Assembly (NCBI GenBank): GCA_044238875.1
Contig: JBIICM010000013.1
Coordinates: 1 to 25,893 of the forward strand
Direction of reading: 5' to 3'
Origin: JAIBAI01 sp044238875
GTDB lineage: Bacteria > Bacteroidota > Bacteroidia > M30B66
DNA length: 25,893 nucleotides
Shown here: positions 1 to 7,658 of the stretch, piece by piece
Layout of the letters: each line of letters begins with the position of its first letter
Position numbering within the stretch: position 1 is the stretch's first letter
Program-made: the position numbers and the translations under genes
The notes under the pieces: generated by a model
Databases searched by the model: none
What the model was told of the DNA's origin: nothing
The model's input: only the letters and a program-made list of their open reading frames with translations

Positions 1-606
1 TCATGGCTGGATTTTCATGTTCGCTCAAATGAAAAATTTACCTGCGGTATTTCACAGCTTTTAATCCGGTCTGCCATCACCTATCACCTGAATGAGCAAA
101 CACGCATCTCTGCGGGTTTCGCCTATTCATCATTTTTTCAGGGGCGTAATGTGCTGCATGAGCACAGGCCCTGGATGCAGCTCCAATGGAATCAGCACCA
201 TGACAAGATTCAGTTAATGCAATGGATCCGGCTTGAGCAGCGTAACCGGCAGAAAGCCCTGAACGACTCCGTTGTTTCCGGTTCATTTGCCCAAACATAT
301 CGTTTCCGTTTCAACATGATGATACAGTACCCGCTTGTTAAAAAAACCGGAGAGGCAGGAGCCTTATTTATCAGCATGAACAATGAACTGATGATCAATG
401 CAGGCAGGCAGGTTGGTATGAATATATTTGACCAGAATCGCTTTTTTGCGGGCTTTGGTTACCAGCTGCATAAAAACCACTGGATACAGGCCGGATATAT
501 GAACCTGTTCATGCAGCAGCCGGATGGCGTGAGTTTTAGGAACTTACATGTGCTTCGATTATATTATTTTCACAGCCTCGATTTTCAAAAGGCAAATTCC
601 AGATAA
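1..606 (+). CDS. DUF2490 family protein, C-terminal part
   Basis: The frame is open from base 1 to a TAA at 604-606, so at least 201 C-terminal residues are present and the start lies before the window. The product resembles the DUF2490 family of Bacteroidota, predicted outer-membrane-associated beta-strand proteins of unknown role. What is visible is a run of alternating aromatic and polar short strands. These include an RLEQR segment, a YRFRF strand, a stretch where an Asn-Glu pair precedes a short strand, and a C-terminal strand ending in LRLYYFHSLDF, which is typical of a beta-barrel closing strand. No domain with catalytic residues is seen. The stop codon directly abuts the next ATG, so it is probably co-transcribed with the OsmC-like gene. 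The family call rests on pattern recognition and is moderately certain; the function is unknown. Confidence 0.65.
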   Translation, partial: SWLDFHVRSNEKFTCGISQLLIRSAITYHLNEQTRISAGFAYSSFFQGRNVLHEHRPWMQLQWNQHHDKIQLMQWIRLEQRNRQKALNDSVVSGSFAQTYRFRFNMMIQYPLVKKTGEAGALFISMNNELMINAGRQVGMNIFDQNRFFAGFGYQLHKNHWIQAGYMNLFMQQPDGVSFRNLHVLRLYYFHSLDFQKANSR

Positions 607-1047
607 ATGATTCGTTTAGAACTTACTAGTCCAGATTTTGGCTTCACGGTACATGACGCAACAGGCAATACCATGCAGTTTGATATACCTGTTGAACAAG
701 GCGGCAAGGGCAATGGCATGCGGCCTATGCAAACCTTGCTTGCAGCACTTTGCGCATGCAGCGGGGTTGATGTGGTGAAAATACTGCACAAACAGCGGCA
801 GGAAATCACCTCCCTGCAAATCACTGCCGACGGTGAAAGAGAGCCGGGCAAAGAGCCTTCATTATGGAAAAACATTCATGTTCAATTTGACGTAAAGGGC
901 CTCATTGATCCCGAAAAAGCAAACCGGGCTGTTCAATTATCCATCGAAAAATACTGCTCAGTTGCTGAAACCCTCAGAAGAGCCGGTGCCCAGATCAACT
1001 GGACACTCACCACCAACGGAAATATTTACCCCTCCGATCTTTCATAA
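607..1047 (+). CDS. OsmC/Ohr family protein
   Basis: A 146-residue protein of the OsmC/Ohr fold. Many members reduce organic hydroperoxides with a pair of cysteines; others are of unknown substrate. The two cysteine regions of the family are visible: an LCACSGVDV segment at the start of the central helix (about residues 48-56) and an EKYCSV segment at about residues 113-118. The length fits the family (about 135-150). It resembles the YhfA-like branch more than the Ohr branch because of the GM-PMQTLLAAL run before the first Cys. The ATG follows the upstream stop without a gap, so translation is probably coupled. It is likely a cytoplasmic redox or stress protein; the exact substrate cannot be told. 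Confidence 0.85.
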   Translation: MIRLELTSPDFGFTVHDATGNTMQFDIPVEQGGKGNGMRPMQTLLAALCACSGVDVVKILHKQRQEITSLQITADGEREPGKEPSLWKNIHVQFDVKGLIDPEKANRAVQLSIEKYCSVAETLRRAGAQINWTLTTNGNIYPSDLS

Positions 1048-1076
1048 CTCCTTTCTTCTAACTTACTCCTTCCCAA

Positions 1077-2240
1077 ATGCATCCTGAAACCCTCGCCATC
1101 AGAACCCAAAACCAAAGATCAGCAGAAAATGAGCATAGCGTTCCGCTGTTCCTTACTTCCAGCTTTCGTTTTGACGACGCCGATACCATGCGTGGAGCGT
1201 TTGCTGAAGAAAACGAAGAGAATATTTACTCAAGGTTCAGCAATCCCAATGTTGATGAATTCATTCAGAAAATGTGTCTGCTCGAAGGCACTGCATCAGG
1301 CTTTGCAACGTCAACCGGCATGAGTGCCATCTTTGCCTCGTTCATGACTTTTTTGAAAGCGGGTGATCATCTGCTTTGCTGCAGCTCGGTATTTGGTTCA
1401 ACGCACACCATCGTAAGCAAGTACCTTGAGCGCTGGGGCATTCAGTACACCTACGCGGATGTAAATCATCCGGAAACATGGGAATCGCTTATCAGACCCC
1501 AAACGCGTATGTTGTACCTTGAAACCCCTACCAATCCTGGGCTGGATATTGTTGACCTCGAATGGGTGGGACAGCTTTGTAAATCAAGGAACGTATTGCT
1601 TTGTGTTGACAATTGCTTTGCCACACCACTCTTGCAGCGGCCTGCAGATTATGGTGCTGATCTGGTTGTGCATTCTGCCACCAAATGGATTGACGGACAA
1701 GGCAGGGTGCTGGGTGGCATTGTATTGGGCAGGGAAGAGCTTATCCGGGAGGTTTACCTCTTTTGCCGGAATACCGGGCCGGCCCTCTCTCCGTTTAATG
1801 CCTGGGTGCTGAGTAAAAGCCTTGAAACACTTGATGTGCGTTTGCAGCGGCATTGCGACAATGCCGAGGAGCTGCTGATAAGGCTGGAGGGCCATCCGAA
1901 GCTTGCATCAGTGCGTTATCCTTTTCACCATGCACACCCTATGGTGGCTGTTGCCAAAAAACAGATGAAAAGGGGAGGGGGGCTGTTGACTTTTGAACTG
2001 AAGGGCGGCATTGAAAGTGGCGTGAAGTTTTTAAATGCCCTCCGCATGTTAACGCTCAGTGCCAATCTTGGCGATACAAGAAGCATTGCCACGCATCCTG
2101 CTTCTACCACCCATTCCAAACTGAGTGCTGAGGAGCGCCTTGCCACCGGAATTACACCCGGCCTTGTAAGGATCTCTGTAGGTCTTGAACACATTGACGA
2201 TATCGCCAACGATATCATGCAGGCACTTAACGCCTGTTGA
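1077..2240 (+). CDS. metZ: O-succinylhomoserine sulfhydrylase-like PLP enzyme
   Basis: A 387-residue enzyme of the Cys/Met metabolism PLP family (gamma-family, fold type I). It probably makes homocysteine from an activated homoserine and sulfide in methionine synthesis. The PLP lysine is K203 in SATKW, followed by the DGQGRVLGG segment that is characteristic of MetZ. Other landmarks are the N-terminal HSVPLFLTSSF run, YSRFSNPNVD near residue 52, ETPTNPGLDI before the PLP-ring aspartate, and the C-terminal TRSIATHPASTTH and VGLEHIDDI motifs. Cystathionine gamma-synthase, gamma-lyase and O-acetylhomoserine sulfhydrylase are close relatives, so the acyl group used is inferred. It stands 29 nt after the OsmC-like gene and 27 nt before rpe, which suggests one transcript. 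Confidence 0.88.
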   Translation: MHPETLAIRTQNQRSAENEHSVPLFLTSSFRFDDADTMRGAFAEENEENIYSRFSNPNVDEFIQKMCLLEGTASGFATSTGMSAIFASFMTFLKAGDHLLCCSSVFGSTHTIVSKYLERWGIQYTYADVNHPETWESLIRPQTRMLYLETPTNPGLDIVDLEWVGQLCKSRNVLLCVDNCFATPLLQRPADYGADLVVHSATKWIDGQGRVLGGIVLGREELIREVYLFCRNTGPALSPFNAWVLSKSLETLDVRLQRHCDNAEELLIRLEGHPKLASVRYPFHHAHPMVAVAKKQMKRGGGLLTFELKGGIESGVKFLNALRMLTLSANLGDTRSIATHPASTTHSKLSAEERLATGITPGLVRISVGLEHIDDIANDIMQALNAC

Positions 2241-2267
2241 TCAAATTTTAATTCATTTCTTTGACCC

Positions 2268-2918
2268 ATGTCACACCTGATTGCACCCTCATTATTATCG
2301 GCTGATTTCAATAACCTGCAAAAGGATATTCTCATGGTTAACGGGAGCGCTGCCGACTGGTTCCATGTTGATGTGATGGATGGCGTTTTTGTGCCGAATA
2401 TTTCTTTTGGTTTTCCTATTCTGCATCACGTTAAAAAGTTATCGCAAAAGCCCCTTGATGTTCACCTGATGATTATTCGGCCTGAACGCTACCTTGAAGA
2501 GTTTGCCCGTGCAGGAGCCGATATCATCACTGTACATTATGAGGCCTGTACCCATCTGCACCGCACCCTGCAAAGCATTCGTTCGCTTGGTTTGCGTGCC
2601 GGAGTGGCTATCAATCCGCATACAGCTGTGCATCTGCTGGAGGATGTACTTACTGAAGCCGATCTGTTTCTTGTAATGTCAGTGAATCCAGGCTTCGGCG
2701 GGCAGCAATTCATACCCAGAACCTATAACAAAATCATACAGCTGAGAGAAATGCTAAACAAAGCAGGCAGTCAGGCACTGATTGAGGTAGATGGAGGCGT
2801 AGGACCCGGGAACTTCCGTGAACTGGCAAAGGCCGGCGCCGATGTACTGGTTGCAGGTAATGCCGTTTTCGGTGCTGAACATCCTGCCGGTATGATTAAA
2901 ATCCTGAAGGGGTTATGA
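2268..2918 (+). CDS. rpe: ribulose-phosphate 3-epimerase
   Basis: A 216-residue TIM-barrel enzyme that interconverts ribulose 5-phosphate and xylulose 5-phosphate in the pentose phosphate pathway. Diagnostic motifs run in order: IAPSLLSADF at the N terminus, HVDVMDGVFVPN (metal ligands His and Asp), the DVHLMI strand, the VHYE segment, SVNPGFGGQ (phosphate loop), and the EVDGGV strand with the second catalytic Asp. The length is standard and both ends are complete. It follows the MetZ-like gene by 27 nt in the same direction. The next gene is convergent and ends 24 nt away; I see no clear terminator between them. Confidence 0.96.
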   Translation: MSHLIAPSLLSADFNNLQKDILMVNGSAADWFHVDVMDGVFVPNISFGFPILHHVKKLSQKPLDVHLMIIRPERYLEEFARAGADIITVHYEACTHLHRTLQSIRSLGLRAGVAINPHTAVHLLEDVLTEADLFLVMSVNPGFGGQQFIPRTYNKIIQLREMLNKAGSQALIEVDGGVGPGNFRELAKAGADVLVAGNAVFGAEHPAGMIKILKGL

Positions 2919-2942
2919 CCTTTTTATAGATGCGTTTGGGTA

Positions 2943-3557
2943 TCAGAACAGCCCGTTGATTTCCGCATCAATCTTGTTGATGATTTCTCCGAGGTGTTCG
3001 GGATTTTCACTGAATTTGTTATCGTCAACATCCACCACCATCAGCTTTCCGACATTGTAATTGGAAATCCATGCTTCATAACGCTCATTCAGTCTTTTAA
3101 GGTAGTCAAGGCGAATTGAGTTCTCATATTCTCTGCCCCGTTTCTGAATCTGATTCACCAGAGTCGGTACGCTGGCCCGCAGGTAAATCAACAGATCAGG
3201 TGGCGCAATAAAACTCGCCATCAGGTTGAAAAGGGTAAAGTAATTTTCAAAATCACGGGTTGTCATCAGCCCCATCGCATGCAAATTCGGAGCAAATATG
3301 TAGGCATCTTCGTAGATGGTTCGGTCCTGAATTACTTTTTTGCCACTTCGGTGAATCTCATTGATCTGACTGAAACGGTTGTTGAGGAAGTAAATCTGCA
3401 GGTTAAACGACCAGCGCTGCATATCTTCGTAAAAATCATTCAGGTATGGATTGTCATCGGCATCTTCGTAATGAGCTGACCAGTTATAATGTTTTGCCAA
3501 AAGTGATGTAAGGGTAGTTTTACCTGAACCGATATTACCGGCGATAGCAACGTGCAT
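2943..3557 (-). CDS. deoxynucleoside kinase (dCK/dGK family)
   Basis: A 204-residue kinase of the dCK/dGK family, which phosphorylates deoxynucleosides (deoxyadenosine, deoxyguanosine or deoxycytidine) for salvage. The Walker A loop GNIGSGKTT lies at residues 7-15. The family signature QDRTIYEDAYIFA follows at 77-89; its DRT at 78-80 binds the base and sugar. A lid-like RGREYE segment follows in the C-terminal third. The family is common in Bacteroidota and Firmicutes, where it salvages purine deoxynucleosides. The substrate here is not fixed by visible residues. The start at the extreme N-terminal MHVAIAG fits homologues, which begin right before the P-loop. It stands alone between the rpe end and the M16 gene. 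Confidence 0.92.
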   Translation of the reverse strand: MHVAIAGNIGSGKTTLTSLLAKHYNWSAHYEDADDNPYLNDFYEDMQRWSFNLQIYFLNNRFSQINEIHRSGKKVIQDRTIYEDAYIFAPNLHAMGLMTTRDFENYFTLFNLMASFIAPPDLLIYLRASVPTLVNQIQKRGREYENSIRLDYLKRLNERYEAWISNYNVGKLMVVDVDDNKFSENPEHLGEIINKIDAEINGLF

Positions 3558-3624
3558 AAATTTGAATTTGCGGCTAAAATAGCATAGTTAACCAATATTT
3601 AAAACCGATGTTGATAAGTGCGTT

Positions 3625-4869
3625 TCAGCTTTTCCGGGCTGCCGGATAAATCAGGCTGGAAAGTGATCTTTCATCAAACACTTCAGCAGCAATATCGCGC
3701 AGTATTCCCGCTTCAAGCGCCTCAATCCGTGCGCATACCTCTGCAAAAGTCTCCACCTTATCAAACAGAAGAAACGATTTGGCAATGCCCAGCATGAGCG
3801 CATTGTTGCTTTCCTGGGCAATGGCCATCTGCCCGATCAGTTGCTGTTTTGCTTTATGCAATTGTGCGGTCCCGAGTTTTTCTTCCCGCAGTTTCCGCAG
3901 TTCCTTCATCAGCAGCTCCCGGCAACGGTCAATCAACTCGTTTTCGGTACCCATATAAACCGACCATAATCCTGTATCGCTGTAAAGCGCATATGATGAA
4001 TCTATGTTGTAGGTAAATCCGAATTTTTCACGGATCGAGAGGTTTAGCCGGCTGCTCATGCCCGGCCCGCCGAGCAGGTTGTTGATCAGTATCAATGCCG
4101 TACGCTGTTGATCGTAAATCGAATAGGCTCTGTTACCTACTATCAGGTGCGACTGGTTGGTACGCCTTTTTAATGTCTCGTGAACGGGATGGTAAGCAGG
4201 CGGCATTTTTCTGACAAACGCTCGCCGGTTTGAAGGGATAGATCCAAAGGTTGCGTCAAGTATCTTCTCCAGTTTTTTTTTACTGATGTTGCCAACCGAC
4301 GAAAAAACCATTTGATCGGTGTTGTAGGTGCGCGCAACAAAAGTCTTCAGGTTGTCAGAATGGAACTTTTTCAGATGACGGGCAGTGCCCAGAATATCAT
4401 GACCCAAAGGATGATCAGGAAACACCAGCTCTTCAAAACGATCGTAGATTTCTTCGGAAGGACTGTCAAGATAGGATTGTATCTCATCAATCACCACCGT
4501 TTTTTCCTTTTCGATTTCTTTTTCGGGAAAGGTGGAGAAAAAGGTGATGTCGCATAGTAATTCCACGGCACGTGCATAATGTTGCTTGAGAAAACTTGAG
4601 TAAAGACAAGTTTCCTCTTTGGCGGTGTATGCATTGATTTCTCCCCCTACGTCTTCCATCCGCGAAAGAATATGATAAGCTTTGCGATGTTTGGTTCCCT
4701 TGAACACACAATGCTCAATAAAGTGAGCAATTCCATGCTCTCCGGGCAGTTCGTCGCGTGTGCCGGTATTGATAAACAGTCCGCAGTGGGCTACATCACC
4801 ATCGGTCTGAATATGGATGACCCTAATGCCGTTTAACAGGGTAAATGTTTCAGGTTCTGTCATCTGCAT
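3625..4869 (-). CDS. M16 family zinc peptidase (mitochondrial processing peptidase-like)
   Basis: A 414-residue M16B-type metallopeptidase. The inverted zinc motif HFIEH occupies residues 49-53 (His49, catalytic Glu52, His53). The third ligand is most likely E129 in VVIDEI, at the usual distance. The GxGMSSRLN and FGFTYNIDS motifs mark the second half-domain, including the Arg and Tyr typical of active single-chain or dimeric M16B enzymes. It is probably a cytoplasmic or periplasmic oligopeptidase; no signal peptide is seen. The first ATG overlaps the upstream YwbE-like gene by 20 nt; an alternative ATG at 4863 would shorten it by two residues. The overlap suggests co-translation with the YwbE-like gene. 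Confidence 0.93.
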   Translation of the reverse strand: MQMTEPETFTLLNGIRVIHIQTDGDVAHCGLFINTGTRDELPGEHGIAHFIEHCVFKGTKHRKAYHILSRMEDVGGEINAYTAKEETCLYSSFLKQHYARAVELLCDITFFSTFPEKEIEKEKTVVIDEIQSYLDSPSEEIYDRFEELVFPDHPLGHDILGTARHLKKFHSDNLKTFVARTYNTDQMVFSSVGNISKKKLEKILDATFGSIPSNRRAFVRKMPPAYHPVHETLKRRTNQSHLIVGNRAYSIYDQQRTALILINNLLGGPGMSSRLNLSIREKFGFTYNIDSSYALYSDTGLWSVYMGTENELIDRCRELLMKELRKLREEKLGTAQLHKAKQQLIGQMAIAQESNNALMLGIAKSFLLFDKVETFAEVCARIEALEAGILRDIAAEVFDERSLSSLIYPAARKS

Positions 4870-5074
4870 TAATGGCCGGGTTTTCTATAATCTGTTGCAC
4901 CCGTCCAACAGTTCGGTCTTCGAGCATCACCTTAATGCCCCTCGAATGAAAAGGTTTGCTGGTTAGTATCCAGCGTATTTTTCCAAGGGTGAGTTTACCT
5001 GTTTTCTGGTCTCTTTTGGTTACTACCGCAACTTCGAGCCCGAGGCGGAGCCGCTCCCTGTATTGTCCTTCCAT
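4850..5074 (-). CDS. YwbE family protein
   Basis: A 74-residue basic protein matching the YwbE (DUF2196) family. Visible family features are the RLRLGLEVAVV opening, the KRDQKTGKLTLG box at about residues 20-31, the GIKVMLEDRTVGRVQQI segment near residues 46-62, and a short tail. The fold is a small beta barrel and the role is unknown; the basic, KOW-like look suggests nucleic-acid or ribosome contact, but that is inference. It lies just downstream of the DUF4258 gene (3 nt gap) and overlaps the M16 gene, so the three - strand genes probably form one operon. Confidence 0.88.
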   Translation of the reverse strand: MEGQYRERLRLGLEVAVVTKRDQKTGKLTLGKIRWILTSKPFHSRGIKVMLEDRTVGRVQQIIENPAINADDRT

Positions 5075-5077
5075 ATT

Positions 5078-5482
5078 TTAACGGCAATCACAGGTTTTAA
5101 GGGCAGCGCCAAAAGTAATAACCTCCATCAGGTCGTTTTCTTCTGTCCGGCTTCTGAAACGCATTTTATATTTCCTGCCGTCAATGCCCTGGCCCTGAAG
5201 AATATATTCGGGTATTTCAATATCCCTGACAGTACTTTCACTGAATATCACATCGGCTGTATTGATTATGCTGAGTATATCGTTTTCGCTGATATTATTA
5301 CACTGCATCATGCAGCGGGCGGGCTGACTGATTTTAACAGGATACTGCTGTAAGGCCTCCAGTATGCGGCCTTCAGGCGTCCAGGCAGGGAATTTACGCC
5401 CCCGCATTAACAGACCCCAAACCACCAGACAGCCAATCAGGATGCCGAAGACAAACAAACGTAAGCGCCTCGGAAAATTCAT
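5078..5482 (-). CDS. membrane-anchored DUF4258 protein
   Basis: A 134-residue protein with one N-terminal hydrophobic segment (about residues 9-26, FVFGILIGCLVVWGLLM) after a basic start, giving an anchor with the rest outside the cytoplasm. The remainder resembles DUF4258, a small-domain family of unknown function. It has an ARCMMQCNNIS segment with two cysteines around residues 56-60, a DILSIINTADV helix, a strand pair around YILQGQ and a CDC motif at the very C terminus. Paired Cys motifs outside the cytoplasm could form disulfides or bind metal; this is inference. It is probably the first gene of the DUF4258-YwbE-M16 cluster. The 199 bp between it and exbB must hold divergent promoters, but I cannot place them. 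Confidence 0.72.
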   Translation of the reverse strand: MNFPRRLRLFVFGILIGCLVVWGLLMRGRKFPAWTPEGRILEALQQYPVKISQPARCMMQCNNISENDILSIINTADVIFSESTVRDIEIPEYILQGQGIDGRKYKMRFRSRTEENDLMEVITFGAALKTCDCR

Positions 5483-5681
5483 GTTGCAAACATACAGCGA
5501 AAAAGTAAGGTCTCGCTGTGTTAATAACCCCGTTAAAAAACAAAGGAATGCTAAAATTTCAACCCCATCTTTAATGAGTTATTTTGCTGTTAAAATGCGG
5601 TTTATTGGTTAAAGCATACAATTCTTGTTTTTCTATACCAAAAAGCCAAAAACAAACGTTAGTAAAACCTAAACCCTCACA

Positions 5682-6392
5682 ATGGGCCTATTTCTTCAGA
5701 CAGTAATTGGTGCAGCCGACAGTACTGCACAACTTGCCCAGGCAGCGGGCAACAGCATGCAAAAAGTTGATGAACTGAGCCTCTGGAGCCTTATTCAGAA
5801 AGGCGGATGGATCCTGATCCCTATTGGCATCCTTTCGCTGGTAACCATTTATATTTTCGTAGAGCGCTGGTTTGTGCTGATGCGTGCGGCAAAAAGCCCT
5901 GATAACCTGCTCAACAACGTTCGCGATCAGATTCACAGTGGCAATATTCAGTCGGCCCTGATGCTTTGCAAAAGCAACAATACGCCCGATGCACGCATGC
6001 TTGAAAAAGGCATCTCCCGCATTGGTCTTCCGGTTGAAGAAATTGAAAAAGCCATGGAAGGGGTTGGTAAAAAAGAATTGAGCCGTATTGAAAAGAATGT
6101 GGGTATTCTGGCGGTTATTTCAGGGGTGGCACCTATGTTTGGTTTTGTCGGAACAATCATGGGGGTTATTAAAATTTTCTACAATATCTCGCTGGCCGAT
6201 AATATCAGTATCGGACTGATTGCCGGAGGTTTGTATGAGAAAATGATCACCTCTGCCGCCGGACTGATTGTGGGTATCATTTCATTTGTGCTCTTCCACT
6301 ACCTGAACTTTACTGCCGACCGTGTGGCCAAACGCATGGAAGCCACCGGCCTTGATTTTATTGATATGCTGCACGATCCCGCACGCTCATGA
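5682..6392 (+). CDS. exbB: MotA/TolQ/ExbB proton channel protein
   Basis: A 236-residue inner-membrane protein of the ExbB/TolQ family, which with ExbD turns proton flow into work done through TonB. There are three hydrophobic segments, at about residues 38-64, 140-165 and 185-210. The family motif APMFGFVGTIMGVI sits in the second and the conserved Thr-rich GLYEKMITSAAGLIVGI stretch in the third. The N-terminal 35 residues resemble a soluble lead-in or a weak signal. It overlaps exbD by 4 nt (ATGA), and tonB follows, so the ExbBD-TonB complex is encoded as one unit. ExbB is preferred over TolQ because a TonB-type gene and not tolA/tolB follows. Confidence 0.94.
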   Translation: MGLFLQTVIGAADSTAQLAQAAGNSMQKVDELSLWSLIQKGGWILIPIGILSLVTIYIFVERWFVLMRAAKSPDNLLNNVRDQIHSGNIQSALMLCKSNNTPDARMLEKGISRIGLPVEEIEKAMEGVGKKELSRIEKNVGILAVISGVAPMFGFVGTIMGVIKIFYNISLADNISIGLIAGGLYEKMITSAAGLIVGIISFVLFHYLNFTADRVAKRMEATGLDFIDMLHDPARS

Positions 6393-6793
6393 ACATACGT
6401 CAGTCAAGAATAAGGCCCCATGCCGAAGTGAATGCAGGTTCACTCAACGACATTATGTTTTTTCTGCTGCTCTTTTTTCTCATTGTTTCCACAATGGTGA
6501 GTCCGAGCGTGGTGAAATTAACCCTGCCCAGTGCCAAGAATGCGCAAACCATGAACAAAACGCCCATCAAGCTGGAAGTTTCTGCAGAGTTGCGTTATGT
6601 GCTTGCCGGCAAGGATGTGGCCTTTGAAAATCTGGAACAGGCCATTGCAGAGGAAATAAAAGGCATTGATCAACCCACCATTGTACTGAGCCTTGATAAA
6701 AGTTTGAACATTCAGCAGCTGGTTGATGTACTTGAAATAGGTAATCGCCTGAAAGTTAAAATGATTCTGGCTACCCGTGCGCCAAACGGATAA
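6389..6793 (+). CDS. exbD: ExbD/TolR family biopolymer transport protein
   Basis: A 134-residue protein with a short cytoplasmic N terminus, one transmembrane helix at about residues 20-40 and a periplasmic domain. The helix carries the conserved proton-path Asp (D21 in SLNDIMFFLL). The periplasmic part ends in the VDVLEIGNRL helix typical of ExbD/TolR. It partners ExbB in the proton-driven motor that powers TonB-dependent outer-membrane uptake. Its ATG overlaps the exbB stop by 4 nt, and its stop is 2 nt before the tonB ATG. Confidence 0.93.
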   Translation: MNIRQSRIRPHAEVNAGSLNDIMFFLLLFFLIVSTMVSPSVVKLTLPSAKNAQTMNKTPIKLEVSAELRYVLAGKDVAFENLEQAIAEEIKGIDQPTIVLSLDKSLNIQQLVDVLEIGNRLKVKMILATRAPNG

Positions 6794-6795
6794 TT

Positions 6796-7656
6796 ATGGA
6801 ACTGGTTCATAAGTCTGACAGGTATTATGCAGGTATTGTAACCATTGTGTTTCATGCACTGCTATTGCTGTTGTTTATCCTGTACAAGATCATAACCCCA
6901 TTACCACCGTATGATCCGGGTGGCGGAGGTGGTTTGGGTGTAGAGCTAAATTTCGGAGATAGTGAAACCGGCATGGGTATGAGCAATCCTGACGAACTTT
7001 CCGCTCCGGCAAAGCCTGCTCCCGCCCCAAAAGCAGACGATGCCCCGCTGCTTACCAGTGATGATGAGGAAGAGGCCATTGCAGAACCGGTTAAGGAGAA
7101 ACCCAGGAAAAAAGAAGTCAAGGAATTACAACGCCCTGAGCCTTCTCCCCGAATTACAAAGGCAGAGCCGCAACCTGTTAAGAATGAGCGGCTTTATCCT
7201 GTTAAATCAGGCGGTTCAGAAGGAAAAACAGGTACACCCGGAAATCAGGGTAAACCGGATGGAGATCCCTACGCTCCGTTATATACCGGAAGCAAAGGTT
7301 CAGGAGGGCAGGGCAGCGGCTCCGGAGGAGGCAGCGGCTCAGGCAATGGCAGCGGGTCAGGATCAGGAAGCGGTTCAGGCGGCGGTACAAGTTTTAGTTT
7401 GGGCGGAAGGGGCAGCATCAGTCTTCCCAAACCAGCCTATACTTCTGAAAAATCAGGTAGGGTAGTGGTAGATATTACGGTAGATCAGGAAGGACGGGTT
7501 GTGAAAGTAAGGGCCGGAGCTCGTGGCACTACCGTACAGGATGCAGAACTTTTCCGCCAGGCCGAATCAGCTGCCCGCAAAGCGAGGTTCAAACCCGATC
7601 CGGATGCACCCGACGCTCAGGTGGGTACCATTACGTACAATTTTATCCGCGATTAA
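6796..7656 (+). CDS. TonB-like energy transducer
   Basis: A 286-residue protein with TonB layout: a short N terminus, one transmembrane helix (about residues 11-34), a Pro/Glu/Lys-rich periplasmic spacer (about 65-135), a Gly/Ser tract (about 166-195) and a C-terminal TonB-type domain (about 205-286). In the last part the strand GRVVVDITVDQEGRV and the ARKARFKPDPDAP segment are characteristic. It transmits force from ExbB-ExbD to outer-membrane receptors, and its position directly after exbD supports this. A Gly-rich run PGGGGGLGVELNFG just after the membrane helix is common in Bacteroidota homologues. The tract of near-pure Gly/Ser codons is a low-complexity linker and could vary in length between strains. 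Confidence 0.88.
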   Translation: MELVHKSDRYYAGIVTIVFHALLLLLFILYKIITPLPPYDPGGGGGLGVELNFGDSETGMGMSNPDELSAPAKPAPAPKADDAPLLTSDDEEEAIAEPVKEKPRKKEVKELQRPEPSPRITKAEPQPVKNERLYPVKSGGSEGKTGTPGNQGKPDGDPYAPLYTGSKGSGGQGSGSGGGSGSGNGSGSGSGSGSGGGTSFSLGGRGSISLPKPAYTSEKSGRVVVDITVDQEGRVVKVRAGARGTTVQDAELFRQAESAARKARFKPDPDAPDAQVGTITYNFIRD

Positions 7657-7658
7657 AA

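Noticed and set aside
5487..5494. A TATGTTTG box on the - strand upstream of the DUF4258 gene
   Set aside because: It is too close to the start codon and lacks a partner box 19-21 nt away.
7040..7465. A 141-residue Ala-rich frame inside the TonB gene
   Set aside because: It is the shadow of the Gly/Ser and Pro codon tracts of the real frame.
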